Shown: positions 34,611 to 45,719 of the stretch, in pieces
Layout of the letters: every line of letters starts with the position of its first letter
How positions within the stretch are numbered: the first letter of the stretch is position 1
Assembly (NCBI RefSeq): GCF_000002425.4
Contig: NC_037265.1
Span: 16,518,760-16,582,759 of the forward strand
Source: Physcomitrium patens
Taxonomy: Eukaryota; Streptophyta; Bryopsida; Funariales; Funariaceae
DNA length: 64,000 bases
Direction: 5' to 3'
The notes under the pieces: model-generated
Seen by the model: only the letters and a program-made list of their open reading frames with translations
What the model was told of the DNA's origin: nothing
Database searches by the model: none
Position numbers and translations under genes: made by a program

Positions 34611-34630
34611 TCACCTCCTCTTCTAACTTC
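34611..34630 (-). other. B polypurine tract
   Basis: Minus-strand AGAAGAGGAGGTGA directly before the 3' LTR. Confidence 0.75.
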
Positions 34631-34660
34631 GAGGTCTCCGAGAAGCAATGTTGTTATCAG

Positions 34661-35014
34661 TCAATACCAACGCAAGAAAATGAAAATCTGTCGCATCACA
34701 TCCGCTATGAATTCCAATTGTTGTTCGCGAGGCAAATGATTCATCGGCCCTTGGAGCGAACGGTAGTGACCAACACCTTCAACCTCTGACCAAGCGTGGA
34801 CTTCTGTGTCTTCATTGTGAAACTGTCCTCCAAACACACTTTCTGGCTGACCGTCGTAGGCAGGCTCGACCTCAAATACAATTACTAGCGATCTGTTGCT
34901 CGATATCCTCCGACATCGTCGTGGTGCAGGCGGTTCTTCATCTCGCGGTCGTCTTCGTGAGCTAGTCGCTTGAGATGACATAACAAGTGTAGTATCTTGA
35001 CTATCCATGTCCAA
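34661..35014 (-). CDS. B ORF3, 117 aa, relative of the family-A third ORF
   Basis: Lies between the integrase-chromodomain end (35135) and the 3' LTR. It begins MDMDSQDTTLVMSS, has a basic patch (RRRPRDEEPPAPRRCRR, ~20-36), then SLVIVFEVEP and GHYRSLQGPMNHLPREQ near the C-terminus, ending in a predicted helix IFIFL. The order basic patch, LVIxxEV strand, GHYRxLxGPxNHLxREQ and final helix is the same as in family A, though overall identity is low. No known family recognised. Confidence 0.65.
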   Translation of the reverse strand: MDMDSQDTTLVMSSQATSSRRRPRDEEPPAPRRCRRISSNRSLVIVFEVEPAYDGQPESVFGGQFHNEDTEVHAWSEVEGVGHYRSLQGPMNHLPREQQLEFIADVMRQIFIFLRWY

Positions 35015-35134
35015 AGGCTAAAATGATGAGAGCAAACTATAGTTGCTAACAAAGTTCTACACTATCGAACTATGGGTTTTGGAGGTGCCCTCCCCCCTTT
35101 TTATGCTACTTGATGAGCAAGCTTCAGCAAGAAG

Positions 35135-38100
35135 CTATCGTTGAATCGGCTTAGGTTTATGAGGATATCGTTGATGAAATTCTTGTACCTTTTTTGGTGC
35201 ATTGGCAAGATTTTCGGCACGCTCCCACGTTCGTTCATTGATGTCGTATCCACTCCAATGCACTAAATACTCCAATTTTCTCCTATTATGCCGTGAATCT
35301 AGTACCTTTTCCACCTCGTATTCCTCATGGTTTTCAATTTCGATACTTGGTGGCGGACTTTGTACTCTTTGGGGAAAAGCTGACTCTCGATAAGGTTCCA
35401 ACAAAGACACGTGAAAGACTGGATGTACCTTCATAGTAGCTGGTAACTCCAGACGATATGCCACCGGATTGATCTGCTTCTCGATAACAAATGGCCCTAA
35501 TCTCCGATAGTCCAATTTGTCACATGGCCGCTTGGTCTTGATATTCCGTCGAAGAAGCCATACTTTACTTCCAACTTTAAAAGTAGGCGCCTCATTTCGA
35601 TATTTATCTGCAGATGCCTTGTAACTCTCTTGGGCAGATTGCAATTGAAGCTTCAACGTCGCTTGAAGCTCCGATAGTTGCTTCACAAATCCTTCAGCTG
35701 CTGGGTTGTTATTTGTTGAAGAACTCAATAAATCGAGCTTGGGGTGGTATCCGTAGTTGGAGAAGAATGGTGTTTGTTGAGTTGACTCATGAAGAGTGTT
35801 GTTGTATGCGAACTCAGCAAGCGGTAGATATGCAGTCCAATCATCTTGTTGATAGTTGATGCTGCATCGTAAATATTGCTCCAAAACTTGATTCACCCGC
35901 TCCGTTTGACCGTCAGTTTGAGGATAAAGAGCCGAAGAGAGCTTAATATCCACCTTCAATATCTCAAAGAGGGACCTCCAAAACTTGGATACAAACTGAG
36001 TACCTCGATCCGACACGATATCATCTGGTAGGCCATGATAACGATATATGTTATCAAGAAAGAGTCTTGCGGTGTCTTTACTTGACGATGTTTTCTTGCA
36101 AGGCACGAAATGCGCCATCTTTGTAAATCGATCCACCACAACAAAGATGCTGTCAAATGAATTCGATGGCGGTAGGTCCGTAATGAAGTCCATAGAAACT
36201 GAAGACCATGGTCGGTGCAGAATAGGCAATGGCTGGAGAAGTCCATACGGACGATGTCGAGGGATCTTGGATCTTGAACAAACATCACAAGAAAGGACAA
36301 ATTCCTTCACATCCTTCCACATTTGGGGCCATCAAAAATCTCGTGAAATGAGCTCCAAAGTCTTGTTGAATCCAAAATGTCCCGCAGCTGGAAAGTCGTG
36401 GCGAGATTGAAGTACTCGGAGTCGAGTTGGTCCTTTCGGGATATACAACCGCTCCTCAAAATACAGAAGATCTCCCTCCACCTTAAACTTGTCATTATCG
36501 ACACGTTGTTTGATGTCAAGAGCTATAGAATCCTCAATGGTCGCAGTACGTACCTCGCTGAGGAAGCCGTCATTGATAGTTGCAACAGTAGCAAAAATCC
36601 TGAATTTTTTTGGTTTCAACAATGTTGTACATTGTTGATCAAACGCTGCTTCTCCAGCCTTTGACGCAAGATACGATCTCCTCGATAATGCATCAGATAA
36701 TCCTTGCTGTTTTCCAGGGCGGTAGGTGATAATAAAGTCAAATCGTGATAGAGACATATTCCATCGAGCTTGACAACGATTCAAAATTCGAGCTGTCATG
36801 AAGTACTCCAAATTCTTGTGGTCCGTATAAACAGTCACTGGATGTGCAGCTCCTTCGAGGAAGTGACGCCACTCTTGGAAGGCATCCACTATAGCAAGCA
36901 GCTCTTTGTCGTCGATCTCGTAGTTGATCTCAGCAGCAGAGAACTTCCGTGAATAGAACGCAACTGGGTGAAGCTTCTTGTCTATGCCCATCTGTGAAAG
37001 CACAGCTCCCAAAGCAAAATCTGAAGCATCGGTCTCTAAATAGAAAGCCTTTGCAAAGTCAGGGTGTACCAAGATTGGAGCCGTAGTGAATGCCGTCTTG
37101 AGATCTTGAAATGCTTTTGCTGCTTGTGATCCCCATTCGAGCTTGTCTTTGCTTGTTAGACGCGTGAGTGGTGCAGCAACTTGAGAATAATTCTTGATGA
37201 AGATTCGATAGAAGTTAGCAAATCCAAGAAAACACTGAACATCTCTTACCGTCTTCGGAACTTCCCAAGATATAATTGCTTCTACCTTTTTTGGATCCAT
37301 CTTCAAGCCCTCTGTAGTCGCAATGAAGCCCAAAAATTCCATCTCATTCTGGTGAAATTGACACTTCTCCAACTTGGCGTAGAGTCCTCGTTCGCGTAGT
37401 TTTTCAAGAACCAAACAAACGTGCTTCTCATATTCTTCTTCATTCTTGGAAAATATCAAAATATCATCCAGATAGATGACAACAAAGTCATCGAGGTACT
37501 CCCGAAAGATGTCGTTCATCATATGCTGAAAGACCGCTGGAGCATTGGTAAGACCAAAAGGCATGACATTGTAGTCAAAATGGCCATACCTTGTACGAAA
37601 GGCTGTCTTCCATTCATCTCCTTCTTTGATTCGCACAAGGTTGTAGGCTCCTCTTAAATCAATCTTTGTAAAAATCCTTGCACGTCCAAGTTGATCTAAG
37701 AGGCCGGAGATCAAAGGTAAGGGATAGCGATTTTTCTTAGTCACCTTGTTGAGTCCTCGGTAGTCTACGCACATCCGCAGTGAGCCATCCTTTTTCTTCA
37801 CGAATAGGATTGGTGCTCCAGCTGGCGACTTTGAATGTCGAATAAAATTCTTGGCTAGATTCTCATCTATGTACTTCCGCAATTCTGCCAACTCCGTCTG
37901 CGATAGGTTGTATATTGAACCAAAAGGTGGTTGCGCTCCTTCCTCTAAGTCTATGGCGCAATCATATGGTCGATGTTCTGGCAGTATATCGGCGTTCTTC
38001 TTCTAAAACATGTCTTCAAAATCCCTATATTGCTCTGGTATATTCGATGTTGAGATATTCTCGCCGCTAGTTGGAGCTGTACAAATGACAAATGGTGCGC

Positions 38101-38605
38101 CTTCCTTGGACGATCTTAGGAACGCTCTCGCTCCAATAAACATGGATTTCTTCATGTAGGTTCTACCAACAGGTTTATTATTATTTTTTTCAGGAAATGT
38201 TATCCTTCGTAGCCTCCAATCAATGGACGGATTATGATCTTCTAACCAAGAAAGACCAAGGATAACAGGGCTTGATGGGGTTCTAATAATATTAAAAATA
38301 GCATGACTACTATGGTCCTTAAACACCACTTCTATAGGTTCTGATTCGTGGGTAACATTGCCTGACAATAAGGGTCGTCCATCTATCACCTCTACGTGAA
38401 CAGGTTTGGACTTCTGTACTAAACGGATCTTGTGGCGTTTAGCAAACTCTTCATCTAAAAAACAAGTAGATGCCCCCGAATCTAATAAAGCTAAAGTTTT
38501 TTGTTTTTGAGGGCCTAAAAATAAAGGAATTGTAAAACAACGGGCGGGTTGGACAGAGAAGGAGGAACCTGATTGTTGTCGTGATATTAGATTGTCCAGC
38601 CGCAC
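35135..38605 (-). pseudogene. pol: B pol with two nonsense codons
   Basis: One continuous frame apart from TAG near 38003-38005 (in place of Glu, just after the protease) and TGA at 36332-36334 (in place of the first Trp of DFWWPQM). Visible domains: protease LALLDSGASTCFLDEEF; RT with YLDDILIFSK; RNase H ETDASDFALGAVLSQMG; integrase zinc region (CDVCSRSK); catalytic core with the D, D, E residues in SMDFITD, VSDRGTQF and TDGQTERVNQ; chromodomain near the end (KVLDSRHNRRKLEYLVHW). Pol follows gag in the -1 frame. Both lesions are single-base changes, so this copy lost function recently. Confidence 0.92.
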
Positions 38606-38610
38606 GGTTC

Positions 38611-39612
38611 CTACTGTGGCTGGGCGTCGTCGTTTTCTGGAATCATCGCACTTCTAGTCTTGACAGGGTGCCAATTTTGCTTCTTGGGGCAATTTCCAAC
38701 CTTGTGACCTTCTTCTCCACAGTACAAACATAACCCTTCCTCCATACGCCGTTTCTTCTCTGTTGGAGTAAGAGATCGGACATGCGTCGTGTCGATTTGC
38801 ATGTCTGTTGCCTCCGAATGTGAATTTAAGCTATTTGCAGACATAGTCATGTCGTAACGAGTCATTTGGTGTCTTGGACGTTGGTCTTGGCGACGCTGGA
38901 ATAGGCGGTTGTCACACTTTACAGCTTGGCTAATAGCTTCGTTGAGCGTTTGAGGATCAGGAAGAGATAAGAGCAAGTCCTTCACATCATCCTTCAAGCC
39001 CCAATAAAACTGACTCACCAACGCCTCTTCACCCCAATTAATGTCACTTGCCAATTGTCTGAAATCCGAGGCATAGACTGATGCAGAGCGTGTTCCTCGT
39101 CGTAGTGATCGGATCTTTGTTGTAGCCCATCGAACTTTATCATGCTCGCCAAATGCTTCTGCAAACGCCTCCAAGAACGTTTCAAAGTTGCTCAGGATTG
39201 GCGATCGCTTCTCGAACAAGGGAATAAACCAAGACAGAGCTTGTGTTGTAAGCAAGGTTCCAACAAGCCCAACACGCGCTTCCTCTGTCGGATAACGTTC
39301 GGGCTGTAAAATTATTATCAACCTGATTTGGTTGACAAAACCTCGAAACTTGGAACGAGTTCCATCAAACTTATCCGGAAGACTAACTCGAGGCTCCTTT
39401 CGTTGTAGGACTACTCGATCTTGTTGAAATGGAAGTAGAACTGCTTCTTCTGGCGCAGAAGTTTGAGGCTGATATGCTTTAGATGGCGCTATCCCAGATG
39501 CTCCATTGTTATGGAGTCCTACCATGACTCCTTCGATCTCTGTTGTCCTATGTGACAACGAGGCAAGAGCATTTATGATGGCGTCTAGTTTAGATTCCAA
39601 ACTTTCAGCCAT
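38611..39612 (-). CDS. gag: B Gag, 333 aa
   Basis: Starts MAESLESKLDAIINALASL (heptad-like helix), carries the gag domain (SLPDKFDGTRSKFRGFVNQI) and the zinc knuckle CLYCGEEGHKVGNC, and ends in TAG. No internal stops. Protease and RT follow in the -1 frame. Confidence 0.92.
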   Translation of the reverse strand: MAESLESKLDAIINALASLSHRTTEIEGVMVGLHNNGASGIAPSKAYQPQTSAPEEAVLLPFQQDRVVLQRKEPRVSLPDKFDGTRSKFRGFVNQIRLIIILQPERYPTEEARVGLVGTLLTTQALSWFIPLFEKRSPILSNFETFLEAFAEAFGEHDKVRWATTKIRSLRRGTRSASVYASDFRQLASDINWGEEALVSQFYWGLKDDVKDLLLSLPDPQTLNEAISQAVKCDNRLFQRRQDQRPRHQMTRYDMTMSANSLNSHSEATDMQIDTTHVRSLTPTEKKRRMEEGLCLYCGEEGHKVGNCPKKQNWHPVKTRSAMIPENDDAQPQ

Positions 39613-39880
39613 TTTAACGTCTTAACCTTCGGCTAACCTTCAGAAAGAAGAAAAAAGAGTTTTGACAAGAGGACAATATTGGTTCAGAGGAGAGTACTCC
39701 GCAACCTCTAAAACGCCTTAAGACTCCAAGATGAGGGGTAATCCACTCTCTCCAAGAAGAATAAGGCTCCAATATTGAGAAAGAAGAGATATCAGTTTAG
39801 AGGAGGGTAATCCGCAACCTTTTAAACACTAGCACACCTTCAAGAAGAGGGGTAATCCACTCTCTAACAAGAAGGAACTA

Positions 39881-39892
39881 GCTCTGATACCA
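39881..39892 (-). other. B primer binding site for initiator-Met tRNA
   Basis: The minus strand reads TGGTATCAGAGC, the standard 12-base complement to the plant initiator-Met tRNA 3' end, 23 bases inside the 5' LTR. Confidence 0.9.
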
Positions 39893-39915
39893 GTGAAAAT
39901 GCAGTCTCGACAAAC

Positions 39916-40327
39916 TGTCACGGACACAAAATACAGACTTGAAATCTAACAAGAAGTTCAAGAAGAAGTGGCAGAACTAGATTAAACAGATGAGTACAAG
40001 AACAACACCAGAAAGGTGAGCTAGAACTCCAAGAGATGTGTTGTCGAGACTGAAGAACCCTTCAGCCTCGACTCCTATATATACTACTGAATAGGAAGCT
40101 TCTCGAGCTACTTCCGCTAACTAAGACGCTTCTCCAACAACTTCTATTAATTAGAAAACTTCTCGAGCAACTTCCTAGAATCTATCAGAATATTCTAGAA
40201 CCTTCTAAGAGAATCTTTAGGGAATATTCTAAGAATCTTCTAGAACATTCTAAAGGAATCTTTAGAGAATCTTTAGAGAATATTCTAAAAGAATATTCGA
40301 AGAATCTTTCAATGTATGTCCATGACA
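39916..40327 (-). repeat. B 5' LTR
   Basis: 412 bp, TGTCACGG...CATGACA, the longer of the two LTRs. Confidence 0.95.
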
Positions 40328-40332
40328 GAACC
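40328..40332. repeat. Target site duplication GAACC, right copy (B)
   Basis: Pairs with 34204-34208. Confidence 0.95.
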
Positions 40333-40598
40333 TCAACGTTATTACTCAATGGCAACATCAACATCTTTGCCAAACGTACATTCGGAAGTAGAAGACATGC
40401 AAATTGACGCGATACGTTTTTAACCCCTAACTGAGCAAGAAAAGATTCGTCGTCGTCAAGAAGGATTATGTTTATATTGCGGAGAACCTAAGCACACTGC
40501 TCAACATTGTCCAAAGAAACGACGCAACTATAAAATGAGGGGTACGACGGTCAAAGAAGACAACATGTCGGAAAACGGATTCGTCCAGCTACAATAGG
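40333..40598 (+). pseudogene. gag: A3 gag, 3' part
   Basis: Resumes the interrupted frame (QRYYSMATS) and meets TAA at 40421-40423, as in A2. The zinc knuckle CLYCGEPKHTAQHC follows out of reach of translation. Confidence 0.88.
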
Positions 40599-40602
40599 GA
40601 CC

Positions 40603-43600
40603 GTGCAGTTGGAACCTTGTACAATTCCTAATGAAGGTCCTATCCTCTCCTCAGAACCCTCTCCTTGTTTTATAATAGACTTATATTTAGGACCTAAGAA
40701 TTACAAAGCCTCTGCTTTATTAGATTTGGGAGCCTTAGCATGTTTTTTAGATGAACAATTTGTTAAAAGTCGTAAAATATCCTTTGTACAGAAACCTAAA
40801 CCAGTACATGTAGAAGTCATAGATGGTCGTCCCTTGTCTTCTGGAGATGTCACTCATGAAACTCATCCTATAAAAGTAACAATAGACGGTCATGATAGCT
40901 ACATAGCTTTTAACATAATTAAATCCCCGTCCAATCCAGTTATTTTAGGTTTATCCTGGCTAGAAAAATATAACCCTCGAATAGATTGCAATTCGCGTAA
41001 ACTTGACTTTTCCCAGAGCGTTATTAATAGTTCTACCAACCAAGTAAAAAATTATAAGTCTAGTATAGTAAAACCCGTATTGATAGGTACAAAAGTATTT
41101 ATACACACAACAAAAGAAGGATCAACTTTTGCTATTTATGCTGCACCTATTTCTGAAAACGTAAAGACTTCAATTGGCATTCCAAGTCAATATCAGGAGT
41201 ATCAAGACGTTTTTGAGAAAAAGAATACAGTTATTCTTCCTGAGCATCGCCCATATGATTGTTCAATCGACCTCAAGGAAGGAACTCAGCCACCATTTGG
41301 ATCAATTTATAGTTTATCGCAAGATGAGATGGCTGAACTCAAGACATATATTGACGAGAATTTAGTGAAGAATTTCATAAGCCATTCAAAATCTCCAGCA
41401 GGAGCTCCAATTCTATTCGTAAAGAAAAAAGATGGATCTTTACAAATGTGTATTGATTATCGAGGACTCAACAAGATCACAATCAAAAACAGGTATCCAT
41501 TACCTTTGATATCAGGACTCCTTGACCAGTTGAATCAAGCTAAGATCTATACAAAAATAGATCTAAGAAGAGCATATAATCTAGTACGGATCAAAGAAGG
41601 AGATGAATGGAAGACTGCGTTTCGAACCAGGTATGGACATTTCGAATATAATGTCATGCCCTTTGGACTCACGAATGCACCTGCTGCTTTTCAACATCTC
41701 ATGAATGATGTATTTCATGAATTCTTAGACAATTTTGTCGTCTGCTATCTAGATGATATCCTGATCTATTCAAAGAACGTCGAAGAACATGAAATACATG
41801 TTCGTCAAGTATTACAAAAATTTAGAGATGCAGGATTGTATGCCAAGATGGAAAAGTGTGTATTTCACACTACTCAAGTTGATTTTTTAGGATACATCAT
41901 TTCAAATGATGGTCTCATGATAGATTCTAAGAAAGTCCAAACAATCATGGACAGTAAGAGATGTCCAATGTTTCTTGGGATTTGCCAATTACTATCGGAT
42001 CTTCATCAAAGATTTCTCACGAGTTGCAGCTCCACTTACACGCTTGACTAGTAAAGATAAATTCCAATGGAATCAAGAAGCGGAAGCAGCATTTGAAGCC
42101 TTGAAGACATCGTTTGTCTCTGCACCAGTCTTATATCGTGTTGATTTTTCCAAGGCATTTTTTATGGAAACAGATGCATCAGATTTTGCCTTGGGTGCAG
42201 TTTTATCACAAATGGGAACAGATGACAAACTTCATCCGATAGCTTTTCATTCAAGAAAATTCTCAGCAACCGAGATCAATTATGAGATCCACGATAAAGA
42301 ACTTCTTGCGATCATGGATTCCTTTCAAGAATGGCATCATTATCTAGAAGGCGCTTCTAGTCCAGTCACTGTATATACAGATCACAAGAACTTCGAGTAT
42401 TTCATGTCAACACGCGTGTTGAATCGTCGTCAAGCTCGTTGGAGTATGTCTTTGTCAAGATTCGAGTTCATTATCACTTATCGGCCAGAAAAACAACAAG
42501 ATTTGTTTGATGTCCTATCTAGACGTTCTTATTTTACACCAAAAGAAGGAGATGCAGCTTTTGAGCAACAAAGAACGGTCCTCTTGAAACCGGAACAATT
42601 TCATCTCTGAGCAATGAAATCAACATTGACTGTTGATTCAACTTTTTTCAAGCAAATCCAGTCCAGTATGTCCTCAGACCCTCTTGTTTATGATATCGAG
42701 AATAATTCTTCCAAGTCTCATGATCCTTCTAAGTTCGAGTTCAAGAATAATCTATTATATTTTGAAGGACGCCTATATGTTCCAGAAGGAGAAGCACGTT
42801 TACATGTTCTTCAAGCACGTCATGACTTTCCAGCAGCAGGGCACTTTGGATATAATAAGACTTTGAAACTCATATCAAGAGATTTTTGGTGGCCACAAAT
42901 ATGGAAGTCAGTCAAAGACTTTGTACAATCATGTGATATTTGTTCAAGATCAAAAATTCCTCGTCATCGACCTTACGGACTTCTTCAGCCATTACCTATA
43001 CCAGAACAACCATGGTCTTCTGTTTCTATGGATTTCATCACAGATCTTCAAAGCTCAAGATCTCATGATTCTATATTTGTGATAGTAGATCGTTTCACCA
43101 AGATGGCACATTTTGTGCCATGTACAAAATCTATCACAGGTGAAGAAACAGCTAAGCTTTTCATTGATAATATCTATCGCTATCATGGATTACCTAAAGA
43201 TATCATATCAGATAGGGGAACTTAATTTGTGTCAAGATTTTGGAGGACCCTTTTCAAGATTTTAAAAGTGGACATAAAGCTATCTTCGGCTTTCCATCCT
43301 TAAACTGATGGACAAACAGAGCGCATAAATCAAGTCTTGGAGCAATATTTAAGGTGTACTATCAACTACCAACAAGATGATTGGACAACCCTTCTGCCAT
43401 TGGCAGAGTTTGCTTATAATAATACGGTACATTCTTCCACGCAACAAACACCTTTCTTTGCCAATTATGGCTATCATCCACGACTTGATACTTTTGATTT
43501 TTCAAAAGTTGATAATCCTGCAGCAGAAGATATGGCAAATCGGTTGTCAGAGTTACATGCAATAATGAAGACGCAATTGAAAGAAGCTCAAGAACGACAA

Positions 43601-44074
43601 AAGATAAACGCAGATCTATATCGTAAGGAGCAACCACAAATCAACGTGGATGATAAGGTATGGCTACTTCGTTGCAATATTAAGACTACTCGACCTTGTG
43701 ACAAGTTGGACTATCGTAGGCTTGGCCCCTTTTCTGTTTCTGAACAGATCAATCCAGTTGCATATCGGTTACATCTACCGGAGTCAATGAAGATCCATCC
43801 TGTATTCCACGTGTCTCTTCTTGAACCATATAAGACAGTGGATATACAAGGAAGAAGACAAATGCCACCGCCTCCTATAGAAGTAGATAATAATGAAGAA
43901 TTTGAGGTGGAAGAGATATTAGACTCAAGGCGACGCCGAAATAAGCTAGAATATCTTGTTCCTTGGCGTGAATATGATATTAGTGAACGCACATGGGAGC
44001 CATCCAGGAATCTAGCAAATGCATCAATTAAAGTCAAAGTTTTTTATCAACGACATCCATCAAAACCAAGATGA
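40603..44074 (+). pseudogene. pol: A3 pol (broken)
   Basis: Protease and RT at 40603-42051 with DSG changed to DLG (DLGALACF) and intact YLDDILIY. A 17-bp deletion near 41949 moves RNase H to another frame (41975-42610). TGA lies at 42608-42610; the integrase first half is 42614-43225; TAA codons at 43223-43225 and 43301-43303; the integrase end and chromodomain are 43337-44074. The lesion pattern matches A2. Confidence 0.9.
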
Positions 44075-44168
44075 AAATCTCTCTTATAAAAGAGACAAGA
44101 TTGAGGCAAGATAACATTCAATTTCCTATCTTTGTTTGTAACTTCTTTGCATTTGAGATGCTTATTAG

Positions 44169-44591
44169 ATGGAGAGCCAACAACCAGCAGATTCAACTCA
44201 AGAACCTTCGTTTGCTGACCTGTCGGATGAGACATTACGATTGTCACAACCTTCAAGACGACGGAATCGAGATGAAGATCTTCAAGAACGACATGTTCTT
44301 CCTCGAATAGATGGTGAGATACAACGCGTTTGGTATCACGATTTGGGAAGGGACTCCCGATGTTTGGTGATTTTGCTAGAGGTAGGAACAACTCCTGATA
44401 GTGTTCCAAATATTCTTTTCGAAGGAAGTTACGAAGGCCTCAACAATGATCAAATAACTGGGTTGTCTTTCCGCCCTGGTATGGGACACTACCGATGGTT
44501 GAGAGGCCCTATCAATCATCTTCGAAGAGAACAGAGATCAGAGTATGTGGCGAATATAATTCGTCGCATCATAGATTTCCTCAACATATGA
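44169..44591 (+). CDS. A3 ORF3, 140 aa
   Basis: Open and about two bases different from A2 over 423 bp by eye (one Thr/Ile change). Same GHYRWLRGPINHL core. Confidence 0.65.
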   Translation: MESQQPADSTQEPSFADLSDETLRLSQPSRRRNRDEDLQERHVLPRIDGEIQRVWYHDLGRDSRCLVILLEVGTTPDSVPNILFEGSYEGLNNDQITGLSFRPGMGHYRWLRGPINHLRREQRSEYVANIIRRIIDFLNI

Positions 44592-44616
44592 TGACCGCTC
44601 CTCGTGGAACTCGTCT

Positions 44617-44632
44617 CTAGAAGGGGGGGTAA
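44617..44632 (+). other. A3 polypurine tract
   Basis: AGAAGGGGGGGTAA directly before the 3' LTR, identical to A1 and A2. Confidence 0.85.
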
Positions 44633-45185
44633 TGTCACGGCCATAATCAAGTAAGCTAATAATTACATATAGAAATAGGTAGAAGTAAGTAAAAGTAGAT
44701 AAAAGTAAGTTAATTCTATAATATTTAATATAGAAGCTTCCTAGAAACTTCCTAGATGCTGCTTTGACTTCATAGGTGTCTTTAATTGACTTTTTGGATT
44801 AGAAACGTGGTCAACAAGTTGGCCATGTGCCACACATGTTGTTAGTTTGAAGATCAAGCTAACTATGTGGCCCACACTTAGAAAAACTTGCCTTGTAAGT
44901 CAAGGCATGTGTCCTACAAAGTCAACACATATTGGAGGTCCTATAGAACGTCGCCACGTAGCCCTTACTTAGATAGTATATATAGAGATAAGAGTGAAGG
45001 CTTCTTCACTCTTGTCAACTCCTTTCTTGCTTCTAGTCTAGTTTCAAGGGTCTCTAGTTTTCTTGTCTTTTGGCAATAGCCATTCCAGTTTCCTTTTAAT
45101 ATACCTACTTGTTTATATTTTGACTTATTATATGGAGATAGCCTTTTGATGCATATTTTCCCTCATCGAGTCTTTGTCCTTCACA
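44633..45185 (+). repeat. A3 3' LTR
   Basis: About 553 bp, starting TGTCACGGCC. The canonical end TTGACA reads TTCACA. It shares private U3/R variants with the A2 3' LTR. Confidence 0.88.
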
Positions 45186-45474
45186 CTTTGTAGGACACAT
45201 GCCTTGACTTACAAGGCAAGTTTTTCTACGTGTGGGCCACATAGTTAGCTTGATCTTCAAGCTAACAACATGTGTGGCACATGGCCAACTTGTTGACCAC
45301 GTTTCTAATCCAAAAAATCAATTAAAGACACCTATGAAGTCAAAGCAGCATCTAGGAAGTTTCTAGGAAGCTTCTATATTAAATGTTATAGAATTAACTT
45401 ACTTTTATCTACTTTTACTTACTTCTACCTATTTCTATATGTAATTATTAGCTTACATGATTATGGCCGTGACA
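45186..45474 (-). repeat. Truncated family-A LTR fragment, inverted against the A3 LTR
   Basis: These 289 bp equal the last 289 bp of the 552-bp LTR as written on the + strand (from CTTTGTAGGACACATG to GCCGTGACA). It abuts the A3 3' LTR head to head, so the two form an almost spacerless inverted repeat. Confidence 0.9.
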
Positions 45475-45719
45475 ATATATGATGGTTGAATGTGATCTTT
45501 ATCATTGCAATATAAGCATTATCTCTCTTATCCTTTTTTAATCACTTTTTCCAAATGTAGCCATAAATACTTTTAAGAATAAATTCAAATTACAAAGAAG
45601 TTGTGAATTATTTTCCATCAAAGGTCAAACTAAGAAAGAATACTTCTAGATTAAAAAGCATGTACAAATCCAACTTAAGTAAATCCATTGATATATTAGA
45701 AAGGATGCAATTTTAAATA

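Larger units (their letters stand above)
34209..40327 (-). mobile_element. B: nearly intact Ty3/gypsy chromovirus nested in A3 gag
   Basis: 6119 bp with LTRs at 34209-34610 (402 bp) and 39916-40327 (412 bp), both TGTCACGG...CATGACA, flanked by GAACC. The LTRs differ by a 10-bp indel and roughly nine substitutions by eye, so it is older than A1 but younger than its host A3. Gag is open, pol has only two nonsense codons, and a third ORF follows. Confidence 0.95.
32705..45185 (+). mobile_element. A3: family A chromovirus split by a nested family-B element
   Basis: Plus-strand order: 5' LTR, gag first part, nested insertion 34209-40332 (including one duplicated GAACC), gag second part, pol, ORF3, polypurine tract, 3' LTR. 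Without the insertion it is about 6.36 kb, like A1. It shares most of its inactivating lesions with A2. Confidence 0.93.

Noticed and set aside
26756-45185. Reading A2 plus A3 as one simple palindromic assembly artefact
   Set aside because: A3 has the nested B element, different U5 sequence at the outer LTR and scattered private substitutions, so the two arms are distinct DNA, though the joint near the gap remains doubtful.
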